This document shows positions 1-7,132 of a stretch of DNA of 33,125 nt, in pieces. Numbering within the stretch: the stretch's first letter is position 1; every line of letters starts with the position of its first letter. The notes beneath the pieces are model-generated. The model did no database searches, had not been told where the DNA came from, and worked only from the letters and a program-made list of their open reading frames with translations. Source of the stretch: JAIEPT01 sp038217425. GTDB lineage: Bacteria; Planctomycetota; Planctomycetia; Gemmatales; Gemmataceae. The DNA lies in contig JBBQPM010000063.1 in the NCBI GenBank assembly GCA_038217425.1, positions 1 through 33,125 of the forward strand, given 5' to 3'. The translations under genes and the position numbers were made by a program.

Positions 1-117
1 TATTGAGTTGAGCCATTTCCCCCACACCCCCAACCCCGCACCCGGAGGGCGAGGGGAGTTAATGCTTCCAGTAATTGTAGTTACTAAAACGCCATGCGAG
101 TTTGTAGCGCTGTAGTG
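1..117. repeat. Partial copy of MITE-like dispersed repeat (right half)
   Basis: This stretch is closely similar to 6203-6320 elsewhere in the window: both share a core of GAGCCATTT, a C-rich run, CCCGGAGGG, GGGGAGT and AATGCTTCC, and both end in TAGCGCTGTAGTG (here 105-117). The window begins inside the element, so its left end is not visible. It holds no credible gene. It lies upstream of csrA and its promoter. Confidence 0.7.
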
Positions 118-265
118 TTAGGGGGGGCGCCCGGTAACGAGGAGGGCTGGGTTACCCGGCATTGCGCAACTTTGCGCGGTAAGGTTCCCATACTTTACCC
201 CACCGGAACCCAAAACATCTTACCGCGACCAGCATCCTTTGCCCAGTTTGCCAGAAAAAAGAGAA

Positions 266-294
266 TTGACCGCTCGGCATGGCACATGCATAAG
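266..294 (+). promoter_or_regulatory. Candidate sigma70-type promoter of csrA
   Basis: TTGACC at 266-271 and CATAAG at 289-294 are separated by exactly 17 bases, with a TG just before the -10 box. The csrA start codon lies about 50 bases downstream. The -10 box is only a moderate match to TATAAT. Planctomycete promoter rules are poorly known, so this is a sequence-match prediction only. Confidence 0.4.
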
Positions 295-345
295 GTGGGA
301 GGACAAACCCAATCATCACCGCTCTATTCTCAAGGAAGGGAAATC

Positions 346-552
346 ATGCTCGTACTCACCCGTAAGATCGGCGAAAAAATCATCATTGACGGCGGCATCG
401 AGGTGGTCATCACTAAAATCGACGGCAACAAGTGCCGGATCGGTATTTCCGCTCCCCCTAACGTCCGCATTGACCGTGCTGAGTTACGTGAGCGTCAGCA
501 GGAATTCGACATCGAACTGCCCGAAGGCGAGCTAGTCGGCAGCGGGGCCTGA
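346..552 (+). CDS. csrA: Carbon storage regulator CsrA (RsmA)
   Basis: A 68-residue protein of the CsrA/RsmA family, a homodimeric RNA-binding protein that recognises GGA motifs in mRNA leaders and alters translation and stability. The N-terminus MLVLTRKIGEKIII is the family hallmark and is followed by the usual beta strands with RIGISAPPNVRIDRAEL (residues 31-47), including the conserved Arg in the VxRxE-like segment and a short C-terminal helix. The start at 346 is set by this conserved N-terminus and by a strong ribosome-binding site (AAGGAAGGGA, 332-341). An in-frame upstream start at 94 would add 84 residues that do not resemble CsrA and was rejected. A receiver-domain gene and a PilZ gene follow on the same strand. 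Length and motifs look complete, so the protein should be functional. Confidence 0.96.
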   Translation: MLVLTRKIGEKIIIDGGIEVVITKIDGNKCRIGISAPPNVRIDRAELRERQQEFDIELPEGELVGSGA

Positions 553-710
553 GCATTCCCAAGGTCCGGCTTACGCGACGAACCGCGCGACCTTGCCCGT
601 TTTGACCCGTAAGGGTGCCGGCCCGGGTGAAAAGACGGCGCCCGAGCGCCAGGGGTGCTCGCCGAGTTCCGCGAAACGGCCTTTCCCTGAGGAAAACCCG
701 AGCGCCGATC

Positions 711-1100
711 ATGACGAACCACGAAGGAACGGTGCTCATTGTAGACGACAATTCGGATACCTGCGCTTCGCTGTCGATGCTGGTGATGCTCGAAGGCTTC
801 GCTCCCGTGGTCGCAGCCAACGGTGCGATCGCGCTGACTTTCTTGCAGGATCACCCGCCCCCCTGCATCATAATTCTCGACATGGCGATGCCGGTGATGG
901 ACGGCTTTGAGTTTCTCGCCCGCAAGCGCCAGTTGGCACACGCTTGCCGGGTGCCAGTGCTAATTGCAAGCGGCCAAGTGCGGACGATCGACCTGGACCA
1001 TTATCCCGACGTCGTATGCGTCGTCTTTAAACCGGCTTGCCCGGACAAAATCTTCAGCATTCTCAAGCGATATCACGTGTCGAAGGGTCAACAAGTCTAG
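711..1100 (+). CDS. Single-domain response regulator (CheY-like receiver)
   Basis: A 129-residue protein consisting of one receiver domain with no output domain. The acidic pocket is D12-D13 in VLIVDDN, the phosphoacceptor is D57 in LDMAMPVMDG, the switch residue is S87 in LIASG, and the conserved lysine is K107 in VFKPA. All phosphotransfer residues are therefore present. Such proteins take phosphate from a histidine kinase and act by protein contact, or serve as phosphorelay intermediates. The start at 711 fits the compact receiver fold and has a purine-rich GAGGAAAA upstream (689-696); a start at 615 would add a basic, low-complexity leader. No kinase gene lies nearby, so the partner is unknown. 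It sits about 160 bases after csrA and 105 bases before a PilZ gene. Confidence 0.9.
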   Translation: MTNHEGTVLIVDDNSDTCASLSMLVMLEGFAPVVAANGAIALTFLQDHPPPCIIILDMAMPVMDGFEFLARKRQLAHACRVPVLIASGQVRTIDLDHYPDVVCVVFKPACPDKIFSILKRYHVSKGQQV

Positions 1101-1205
1101 ACCATCGCACACGGTCGTTCTGACGTCCTTATCGACGAGAGGGCCTCAGAGCAGACAGGACTGCAGGAAGTCGTCGTTTTTCAAATTTTGTTCGGCGGGT
1201 AGGGA

Positions 1206-1622
1206 ATGTGCAAGGGCGACCCAAAGAAAATAACTCAACTATGGCTCCAGCATCCCGGACGGGGCAACAGCAAGGCCAAGATCACCACCTCCTCGCGAGG
1301 CGATCGCCGCCTCTCGCCCCGCATGAAGCCTCGCAGCGTCGTCCATGTCAAATGCCGCAGCGTTGCGCTTGGCCTGGGCCCGAACGTTTCCGTGCAGGTG
1401 CTCGATATTTCCGAGGCCGGCTTGGGACTCATTGTGAACGCGGAATTGCAGCGGAAGGACGAGGTGGAGATTCTGATTTTCAGCTCGGGGCTGACATCGA
1501 TCGCAGGGCTCGCCGAGGTTTGCTGGGTCGTGCCGGCAGGCGGCAAGACGTGGTGTGTCGGCCTGCGTCTGCACAGAACGATTAACAGCCGAGACTTGCA
1601 GGCAGTCTCGCTCCATCCTTGA
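1206..1622 (+). CDS. PilZ-domain protein, candidate cyclic-di-GMP receptor
   Basis: A 138-residue protein with a single PilZ domain. The two ligand-binding signatures of the family are visible: RxxxR as R35-L-S-P-R39 and (D/N)xSxxG as D67-I-S-E-A-G72. This suggests cyclic-di-GMP binding is retained, which is an inference from motifs. The first 30 residues are basic and look disordered. The region after G72 (LGLIVNAEL, then EVEILIFSSG and GLAEVCWVVP) fits the PilZ beta-barrel. The start at 1206 has GTAGGGA immediately upstream; a later ATG at 1323 would remove the RxxxR motif. With the receiver gene and csrA just upstream it forms a small regulatory neighbourhood on one strand. The output target is not evident. 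Confidence 0.85.
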   Translation: MCKGDPKKITQLWLQHPGRGNSKAKITTSSRGDRRLSPRMKPRSVVHVKCRSVALGLGPNVSVQVLDISEAGLGLIVNAELQRKDEVEILIFSSGLTSIAGLAEVCWVVPAGGKTWCVGLRLHRTINSRDLQAVSLHP

Positions 1623-1722
1623 CGAGCGGTCGGGATTGCAGGTCAAGACGGCACCGAGAAGTGCGAGCTTCATCGGGCACGAAGGCTCCCGGCATGAGCC
1701 CGGGTCAAGATCAAGGGAGCGG

Positions 1723-1905
1723 TTAAGAAAGACGATCAGGCGAGGCGCGGCCGGGGTTCGTTGGCAGGGTCGCCGGAAGCAAGCGAGGATATTCGAGGGC
1801 AACTTTCGACTGCTGGATGCACCGCTGAAGTTTCTCCCAGGTTTTATCCATCTCGGACGTGATTATCTTCGAAGTTTCAAGCAGTCGTTCAATCTCACGC
1901 CTCAT
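1723..1905 (-). CDS. Small helical protein of unknown function
   Basis: A 60-residue ORF that I do not recognise. The first 40 residues are charged and strongly helical (MRREIERLLETSK, then SEMDKTWEKLQRC); the last 20 are proline-rich and look unstructured. Two sequence signals support it as a real gene: a GGAG ribosome-binding site 5 bases before the ATG on the minus strand, and a well-formed promoter about 75 bases further upstream (1981-2009). It runs convergently with the PilZ gene. A small RNA, or a leader transcript reading toward the PilZ gene, is an alternative explanation for the promoter. Confidence 0.45.
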   Translation of the reverse strand: MRREIERLLETSKIITSEMDKTWEKLQRCIQQSKVALEYPRLLPATLPTNPGRASPDRLS

Positions 1906-1980
1906 GTCTGCTCCGTGGAATCCCGCCGACGGCTGAACTCGGTTGCCCAGATCCTAATCAACCGCCAAGCGGGACGCGAA

Positions 1981-2009
1981 ACTATAAGCGAACTTTTTTG
2001 CAAAGTCAA
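1981..2009 (-). promoter_or_regulatory. Strong predicted minus-strand promoter
   Basis: Read on the minus strand, TTGACT (2009-2004) and TATAGT (1986-1981) are separated by exactly 17 bases. This is close to the sigma70 consensus and is the best such match I saw in the window. The first ORF downstream is the 60-residue ORF starting at 1905, which leaves an untranslated leader of roughly 70 bases. The rest of 1906-2156 shows nothing else I can support. Confidence 0.55.
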
Positions 2010-2156
2010 ACCCTGGCGAGAGTCTGCCGCGAAGTTCAGGCCTCCGGCGCCTGGCGATCGCATCTCGCGCAATTTTCATGCGAGCATCCGCACGGCGCGA
2101 CGTGGCTTCAAGTTCGTTCTTCGCAGCAGTAGCAGGTCATTCGGGCAGCGCTCCGA

Positions 2157-3020
2157 TCAGTCAACGACTTTCACGTCGATCTCATAGGCCGGAACATCCC
2201 GTAGAGTCGGAAATGTCAGGATGAATTTCGCTTTCGTGCCAGCGTCCATCGGGGCGCGCACGCGCCTGGAAAAGTTGGTCAGCGTTTCTTCCTCCAGGAC
2301 GTACGTCTCCACGATGGGCGCCTTTTGGGGGTCACGGTTTTCGTAGACGATTTTGAGTCGGGGCAGATTCTCGTCCTTTTCCTGCGTCATTGAAAAGGTC
2401 ACGCACTGGACCGCCGGAGAATCCTTGACGCGTGTGCCGACCCAGGCGCCAAGAAGTCTCGGGCTACTTCGACTTAAGGTGAGCCATTGGGGATCGGTCG
2501 AAGGGCCGCGCCGGCCTTGGTTGGAGCCGAGAAAGCCGGAGGTCAGCGGGCCGTCGAAATGGAGGACGCACGCGGTTTCCGCGTTCGTGCGGACGGGGAG
2601 GAAGTTCACGCGCTGCGTGTATTTCTTCGCGATCGGAAACATCACCGTGCCCAAGCCCGTTTCGCTGGTCGGCATGTGAACCTTCAGGGGGCCATGTGCT
2701 TGGCCGTGGGCGTCGAGAATCATGCCGAAATCGACGAAGTAGAGTCTGAACTTGGATTTCGGGGGCGTGACTTTTTCGCCGGCTTCGGTCAGATCGCCGT
2801 TGGCGTTCCGGTCGATGTAGAAGTCGTCGCCGTCGCGAACGATCCACAACTCGCGCGCCGGCTGTTGACCGATCAGGAGCAAGAGAAACTGCTGCCTGGC
2901 TTGCTGGTAAACCGGCTCCTTGGCGATTTCGTACTTCTTGCCCGCCGTCGCGGGCTCCTGGGAGACGGCGCCGCGGGTCAGGGCGCAGACGATAAGCAAA
3001 CACGGGACGAGGCGGACCAT
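2157..3020 (-). CDS. Secreted planctomycete protein with EF-hand-like loop
   Basis: A 287-residue protein of unknown function. The chosen start (3020) gives a clear signal peptide, MVRLVPCLLIVCALTRGAVSQ, and has GAGGAG upstream; the longer frame from 3110 would bury this signal behind 30 residues. Around residues 60-85 the mature protein has DGDDFYIDRNANGDLTEAGE. This resembles a calcium-binding EF-hand or dockerin-type loop with Asp and Asn at alternating positions, and is common in secreted planctomycete proteins. The rest looks beta-rich (repeated short hydrophobic strands such as KFRLYFVDFGMIL). No catalytic motif is visible. It is probably periplasmic or exported. It is isolated, with a recombinase remnant upstream. 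Confidence 0.75.
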   Translation of the reverse strand: MVRLVPCLLIVCALTRGAVSQEPATAGKKYEIAKEPVYQQARQQFLLLLIGQQPARELWIVRDGDDFYIDRNANGDLTEAGEKVTPPKSKFRLYFVDFGMILDAHGQAHGPLKVHMPTSETGLGTVMFPIAKKYTQRVNFLPVRTNAETACVLHFDGPLTSGFLGSNQGRRGPSTDPQWLTLSRSSPRLLGAWVGTRVKDSPAVQCVTFSMTQEKDENLPRLKIVYENRDPQKAPIVETYVLEEETLTNFSRRVRAPMDAGTKAKFILTFPTLRDVPAYEIDVKVVD

Positions 3021-3137
3021 GGCGCGCTCCTCGAGATGGGGGACTCTCAACCCCAGCGTAACGCATCCCGAGCGAACGGGGGACAAGAAAATCTGGAAAT
3101 TGAGCGACAAGGTGAGCGGGCGGCGCCGGTGACACGG

Positions 3138-3374
3138 CTACAACGCCCCAACAGTCAGCCCCATTGCTGACCCCCAATTCCATGCCGCATTGAACGTCGT
3201 GATCTCTTTGCGGATCCTGTACGCCGAGATCTTGGCGGCGGCCCGTTTGTTGACGTAGGCCTGGTTTTCGCCTCGGCCTCGGTGCGAGAAACCTCGCCCA
3301 CAGGAAGCGCGAACTGCTTTCCGCAAAATCGAAAATGAACGCGGAAGCGACCATCTCGTTTCGGAAGCGATGCC
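3138..3374 (-). pseudogene. Remnant of a tyrosine recombinase/integrase (frameshifted)
   Basis: Two adjacent minus-strand reading frames together look like the N-terminal part of a planctomycete phage-type integrase. The first frame reads ASLPKRDGRFRVHFRFCGKQ followed by SRTEAEAKTR, as in the arm-binding domain. The second continues with YRIRKEITTFNAAWNWG, which matches the core-binding helix of this family (pattern: R-K-E-hydrophobic-T-x-W-x-W). The frames are offset and the part between them is shortened, and no catalytic domain (R...HxxR...Y) follows. It is therefore a decayed fragment. It lies about 115 bases from tRNA-Leu, a typical integration target. Family assignment is by recalled resemblance only. 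Confidence 0.55.
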
Positions 3375-3488
3375 ACGAGTTCCTCCTGGCGCATCAGGTG
3401 GCAAAACCGCAAATCGTTACCATGAGGGGGCCGAAAAGAACCAGGGCAAGAACCCCGACCTTGTCGTAAGCTCTTGCCCTGTATGATT

Positions 3489-3572
3489 TGCCGAAGAGAG
3501 GACTTGAACCTCCACTCCCTTGCGAGAACTGGCTCCTGAAGCCAGCGCGTCTGCCAATTCCGCCACTTCGGC
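3489..3572 (-). tRNA. tRNA-Leu (anticodon CAG)
   Basis: On the minus strand, 84 bases fold as a class II tRNA. The acceptor stem pairs GCCGAAG (from 3572) with CTTCGGC (ending at 3490), with discriminator A at 3489. The D-arm contains TTGGCAGACGC. The anticodon stem is CTGGC/GCCAG with loop TTCAGGA, giving anticodon CAG. A long variable arm (TTCTCGCAAGGGAGTG) is typical of Leu, and the T-loop is TTCAAGT. The 3' CCA is not encoded. All stems pair and nothing suggests a pseudogene. It decodes CUG, which should be a frequent leucine codon in this GC-rich genome. Confidence 0.95.
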
Positions 3573-3620
3573 TCAAACTTTCATCGTATCTGGGCGCCCG
3601 CGATTGTCAAGCCGCCCGGC

Positions 3621-5522
3621 TCACGGCGCCTTTTTCTCCCGTGCTTTTTGGGCCCGCTGGCGCATGTACTCCTCTTCGCACACTGGCACGTCCAGACTTT
3701 GGCTCTTCATCGCGTCGAGCCAACTCCCCGCGAGGTCTGCGAACCCCTTGGCCTCCAGCGACGCGTCGCCGATGCTGAACGCCTTGGCGAATGCCGGGTG
3801 AAATTCGCTGGGCGCCAGGTCGAGATCGCGTGGAAATTCCAGAAGCTGTTCGCGGAAAAGGACGAAGGGTTCGAGCTTGCGGATTTGGCCGCCGGGGCCG
3901 CGGTCGCTGAACTGATTGTACCAGAACGACCACGCCAGCGTTCGGCCCGTCTCTTCTTGCTCGCGCGCCTTCGCGAGTTCCTTACGCATGGCCAGCGTCT
4001 CGCTCTCGAGCCAGTAACGATCGGCCAGAAGATCACGCAGGATCTCTGCTTCCGTCCCCAGCCGGCGATCGCGCACCACGCGGAAGGCGCTCAGGTTCGT
4101 CGTTCCCAGTCGGCCGATGCCGGCGCCGGAACACCCGCCCGGCGACTCGAAATAACTTGCCAGCCCCGCGAGCAGCCAGTGCGGCAAGTCGACGTTGCGC
4201 GGCAACAATCCCGCGCCGGTCAGGATCAACTTCATCCCCTCGCGCGTCAGCGTGGCATTTTCCCACTCCTCTTCTGATTGTTTGTGAATGTGCCCCAGAA
4301 GCTGCAAGACCGCCCGGGCGTTGAACCCCAGTTCCGCGAATTCATTGTCCCAAATCTTCCCCTCCACCAAATGCTTGTCACGCTGCAGCATGCCCGATGC
4401 GTCGGTCCAAATCTTCTGGATTTCCGCCGCAAGTTCCGCCCCCTCGTCCGTCCGTTTCGCGTTCAGGACGATGACGTTGTGCCGGGTCGAGACGATCGCG
4501 TCGCCCAGCACGTTCGTTCGGCCAAACCAGCCCGCGACGGTACTGAACTCCTCCTCGTCCTTCACCAGAATTACCAGCGACTTGACCCGCGGCAACTTGA
4601 GCGCGGGCATCTTCGTCTGCAAGGCGCACCAGTAATGAAACTGCTCGTTCAACTCCTCGAGCCTTGCCAGCCGGCGCTTCAGCAGCGCATCGAATCCCGA
4701 GGGCAAACTGGTGATCCCGGCGTAACGTCCCGGCTCGCTGGTTATCAACTTGAAGCCCGCGCCGGTTTGCTTGGTCACGAGCGATTTCCAGGCGGGGTCG
4801 TCGGGGAGAGCGGACTTCTTCTTGTCCGGGCCGAAATACTCTTTGACCGTGCGGTAGCGGGCGAGCACCGGATGCTTCGTCGGCAGATCGCCCAGCGCCT
4901 TCATCGCCGCGTGGAACTCGTTCTGCAGCCCGCGCTCCAGCGCCCACACCGCGGCGCCCAGCAGGCCGTCGGCGCTCTTGTCCTTGAACTCGGTCTTCAC
5001 TCGGAAAAGTTGCTCGTACTCCTTCGCCGGGATCGGATGCGGAATCGGCGTCAGCTTCGGCGGCGACTTCTTGTCCGCCGCCGTCACCACCATCCCCGGA
5101 TATTGAAGCGCCGCATTTTCCAAATTGATGTAGTAAGGAATCATCAGCGGCGCCCCGGCCTTGCTCCCCGCGAGCGGCGCCCGCGCCGGAATCATCATGT
5201 AAAACTTCGGCGCCTCGCCCACCTTCGCGTACATCATGGTCGGCGCATTCTTCACGTCCGGATTCGACTTCAGTTCGATCATGCCCCCCACCCATTTCGG
5301 CTCGCTCGACGCCGTGATGAACGCCGACAAGTCCCCCAACGTCGTCGGCGCCATCGGTTGGCCATCGCTGCTCGGCTGCATCATCGGCTGCGGTTGCTGA
5401 TCGTTCTTGATTGGCGTCAGGAGTTCCGAAATCTTGCTCAAATCGATCTTCACGTACAAATAGTCGGCCTGCAGCGACCCGCACCAACTCAGCAGCAGCA
5501 GACTGGAAACGATTCGCGACAT
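3621..5522 (-). CDS. Secreted DUF1570-like protein, metallopeptidase site apparently lost
   Basis: A 633-residue secreted protein with signal peptide MSRIVSSLLLLSWCGSLQA and a GGAG ribosome-binding site 8 bases before the start. The N-terminal ~150 residues contain a Pro/Gln/Met-rich stretch (QQPQPMMQPSS). From about residue 280 the layout recalls planctomycete DUF1570 (peptidase MA-like) proteins: a helix RRLARLEELNEQF, a strand SLVILVKDEEEF, then residues 411-415, and LPHWLLAGLASYFES (446-460), the equivalent of the 'WLxEGLAxYFE' glutamate helix. The expected HExxH zinc motif is replaced by HIHKQ at 411-415, and the second-helix Glu by Ala, so it is probably not a peptidase. This assignment is an inference; only the secreted nature is clear. 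It is monocistronic, between the tRNA and a NUDIX gene. Confidence 0.8.
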   Translation of the reverse strand: MSRIVSSLLLLSWCGSLQADYLYVKIDLSKISELLTPIKNDQQPQPMMQPSSDGQPMAPTTLGDLSAFITASSEPKWVGGMIELKSNPDVKNAPTMMYAKVGEAPKFYMMIPARAPLAGSKAGAPLMIPYYINLENAALQYPGMVVTAADKKSPPKLTPIPHPIPAKEYEQLFRVKTEFKDKSADGLLGAAVWALERGLQNEFHAAMKALGDLPTKHPVLARYRTVKEYFGPDKKKSALPDDPAWKSLVTKQTGAGFKLITSEPGRYAGITSLPSGFDALLKRRLARLEELNEQFHYWCALQTKMPALKLPRVKSLVILVKDEEEFSTVAGWFGRTNVLGDAIVSTRHNVIVLNAKRTDEGAELAAEIQKIWTDASGMLQRDKHLVEGKIWDNEFAELGFNARAVLQLLGHIHKQSEEEWENATLTREGMKLILTGAGLLPRNVDLPHWLLAGLASYFESPGGCSGAGIGRLGTTNLSAFRVVRDRRLGTEAEILRDLLADRYWLESETLAMRKELAKAREQEETGRTLAWSFWYNQFSDRGPGGQIRKLEPFVLFREQLLEFPRDLDLAPSEFHPAFAKAFSIGDASLEAKGFADLAGSWLDAMKSQSLDVPVCEEEYMRQRAQKAREKKAP

Positions 5523-5589
5523 GACGGCTCTCCATGAGATCGATGGGCAAGCATTATTTTCCGTGCCAGAGCCGAGCTTTGCAAGGGCA

Positions 5590-6084
5590 TCATCCGGAAA
5601 CGATCTGATATTTCCAGCTCACCGGCTTGCCTGCCACGTACGGCATGACGCCGTGAAATTGACCGATCGAGAGATCGAAGACCAGCGGCAAGAAATGGCG
5701 ATCGCCTTCCCAGATCGAGAGTTCCGGGAGCCGATCGACTCGATGCCATTCGAGCGTCCCCTCCGGATTTTCCGTGAACGGCGTGCCGGTCCAGGTGGGG
5801 ACGAGGAAGAGGAAGCCGAACCAATCTTCGCCCTGCTTGCCGAATCCGGGCCAACTGATGGTGCCGCGCAGATGGGGTCGGACGCATTCCAGTCCCGCCT
5901 CTTCGCGGATTTCGCGACATAGGCATGTCACGACATCCTCATCGGGTTCGAGCTTGCCCCCCAGGCCGTTGAACTTGCCGAAGTGCGGATCGTCGGGTCG
6001 GCGGTTGCGATGGATGAGGAGGACGTGTTGACCGTCGGGCGCAAGGACGTAGCCGAGCGTGGCGAGGATAGGAGCGAACGACAT
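5590..6084 (-). CDS. NUDIX hydrolase (MutT/8-oxo-dGTP diphosphatase-like)
   Basis: A 164-residue cytoplasmic NUDIX-fold protein. The full Nudix box GX5EX7REUXEEXGU is present from G43 to L65 (G43, E49, R57-E58, E61-E62, G64), so the metal-binding catalytic helix is intact. The strand before it (HVLLIHRNRRPDDPHFGKFN) and GLGGKLEP are typical of MutT- and YtkD-like enzymes that clean up oxidised or non-canonical nucleotides. Substrate specificity cannot be read from the sequence. The start at 6084 gives MSFAPILATLGYVL, the usual first strand of the fold. It stands alone; a MITE-like repeat lies just upstream of its start. Confidence 0.92.
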   Translation of the reverse strand: MSFAPILATLGYVLAPDGQHVLLIHRNRRPDDPHFGKFNGLGGKLEPDEDVVTCLCREIREEAGLECVRPHLRGTISWPGFGKQGEDWFGFLFLVPTWTGTPFTENPEGTLEWHRVDRLPELSIWEGDRHFLPLVFDLSIGQFHGVMPYVAGKPVSWKYQIVSG

Positions 6085-6137
6085 GAACCACTCACAAAAG
6101 GCGAGCGGGGAGCGTTAGTCCCCGTTTCATCGTTCAG

Positions 6138-6320
6138 CACTACAGCGCTATCTTCTCCCCTCTCCCTCCGGGAGAGGGGCGGGGGTGAGGGGAAATAGCC
6201 GTGCTATTGAGTGAGCCATTTTCCCCTCACCCCCAACCCCTCTCCCGGAGGGAGAGGGGAGTAAATGCTTCCTGTATTTGAAGAAACTGCAACGCCTTGC
6301 TGGTTTCTAGCGCTGTAGTG
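6138..6320. repeat. MITE-like element with 13-bp terminal inverted repeats
   Basis: CACTACAGCGCTA at 6138-6150 is the exact reverse complement of TAGCGCTGTAGTG at 6308-6320, bounding a 183-base non-coding element. Inside are two palindromic GC-rich blocks around CTCCGGGAG and CCCGGAGGG that could form a long cruciform. The right half recurs at 1-117. No transposase is encoded, so it would have to be mobilised in trans if it is mobile at all. It fills the gap between the NUDIX gene and the end of the comF gene. Confidence 0.7.
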
Positions 6321-6348
6321 TTAACTGAATAGGGATGGACTCCCGCCT

Positions 6349-7095
6349 TTAACGTCCATGGGCCACCACGGCGACGACGATCATCCCTGCCCCCGCGGCC
6401 TTCAGCGCCCGGGCGGCTTCGCTGGCGGTGCTGCCGCTGGTGAGCACGTCGTCGACCAGTACGATCGTCTGTCCCTGCAAATCGAGTCGGCTCGGCGCCC
6501 GGAACGCGCCGCGGACGTTTTCCCGCCGACCGCTGAAGGGCTGATCGACCTGCGATAACGTCGGGCGGATACGGCGCAACGCGCGGCGCTGGAGCGGGAT
6601 CTGCAGGGCGTGGGCCAAATTGCGGGCCAAGACGTCCGCGACGTTGAAGGTGCGCTGCCAACGCTTGCGCCAATGCAGCGGCACCGGTACGATCGCCTGT
6701 GGGTTCAGCGGCCTTAACCTCTCGGCCAACGCCTGCGCCCAGCAGACGCCCAGCGCCTCGGCGAACGCTTCGCCGCTCGACTGTTTCATGCGAACAACTG
6801 CCTCGCGGAGCTTCCCCTCGTACGCGCCCAGACGTATGGCCCGCTCGAAGTGATAGACGAAGTTTCGGCACGAGACGCAGCCCTCCGTCGCGTCGACGTG
6901 CGGGCCGACGGGGCCGGAACAGCGTGGACACACGTGCGGCGCTTCCTTCGTCAATTCCTCCAGGCACGCCGAGCAAAACTCGGGGCCCCCCTCGAGCGGC
7001 AGCGGGGTCTGACAGATCCAGCAGGCGCGCGGGAAGACCCAGGCGAGCAACCCCTGGCCCATCGATTTCGAGAAGTTTCGCAGATCGTGCCACAT
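6349..7095 (-). CDS. comF: ComF-family phosphoribosyltransferase-like protein
   Basis: A 248-residue ComF/GntX family protein. The N-terminus has the family's paired zinc-ribbon cysteines (C25/C28 with C41/C44, then C56/C59 with C73/C76). The C-terminus has a type I phosphoribosyltransferase fold with the PRPP-binding motif IVLVDDVLTSGST (211-223) and PVPLHWRKRWQRTFN, the conserved 'PVPL...R..GFN' segment. In naturally competent bacteria ComF aids uptake of single-stranded DNA; elsewhere its role is less clear. I chose the start at 7095 because WVFPRACWIC matches the family N-terminus. Starts at 7113 or 7134 are possible, but the latter would overlap the divergent membrane-protein gene. No other competence genes are nearby. 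Confidence 0.88.
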   Translation of the reverse strand: MWHDLRNFSKSMGQGLLAWVFPRACWICQTPLPLEGGPEFCSACLEELTKEAPHVCPRCSGPVGPHVDATEGCVSCRNFVYHFERAIRLGAYEGKLREAVVRMKQSSGEAFAEALGVCWAQALAERLRPLNPQAIVPVPLHWRKRWQRTFNVADVLARNLAHALQIPLQRRALRRIRPTLSQVDQPFSGRRENVRGAFRAPSRLDLQGQTIVLVDDVLTSGSTASEAARALKAAGAGMIVVAVVAHGR

Positions 7096-7132
7096 GATTG
7101 GTCTCGGGGGCATTCGCGGCCTATAGTTGGGC

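Noticed and set aside
94..345. N-terminal extension of the csrA reading frame
   Set aside because: The extra 84 residues are low complexity and unlike CsrA; the conserved MLVLTRK start has its own strong ribosome-binding site.
1555..2187. 210-codon plus-strand ORF overlapping the end of the PilZ gene
   Set aside because: It starts inside the PilZ gene in another frame, has no ribosome-binding site and is arginine- and serine-rich.
4278..5537. 419-codon plus-strand ORF antisense to the DUF1570-like gene
   Set aside because: It has an Arg/His/Leu-rich composition typical of antisense shadows and no motifs or ribosome-binding site.
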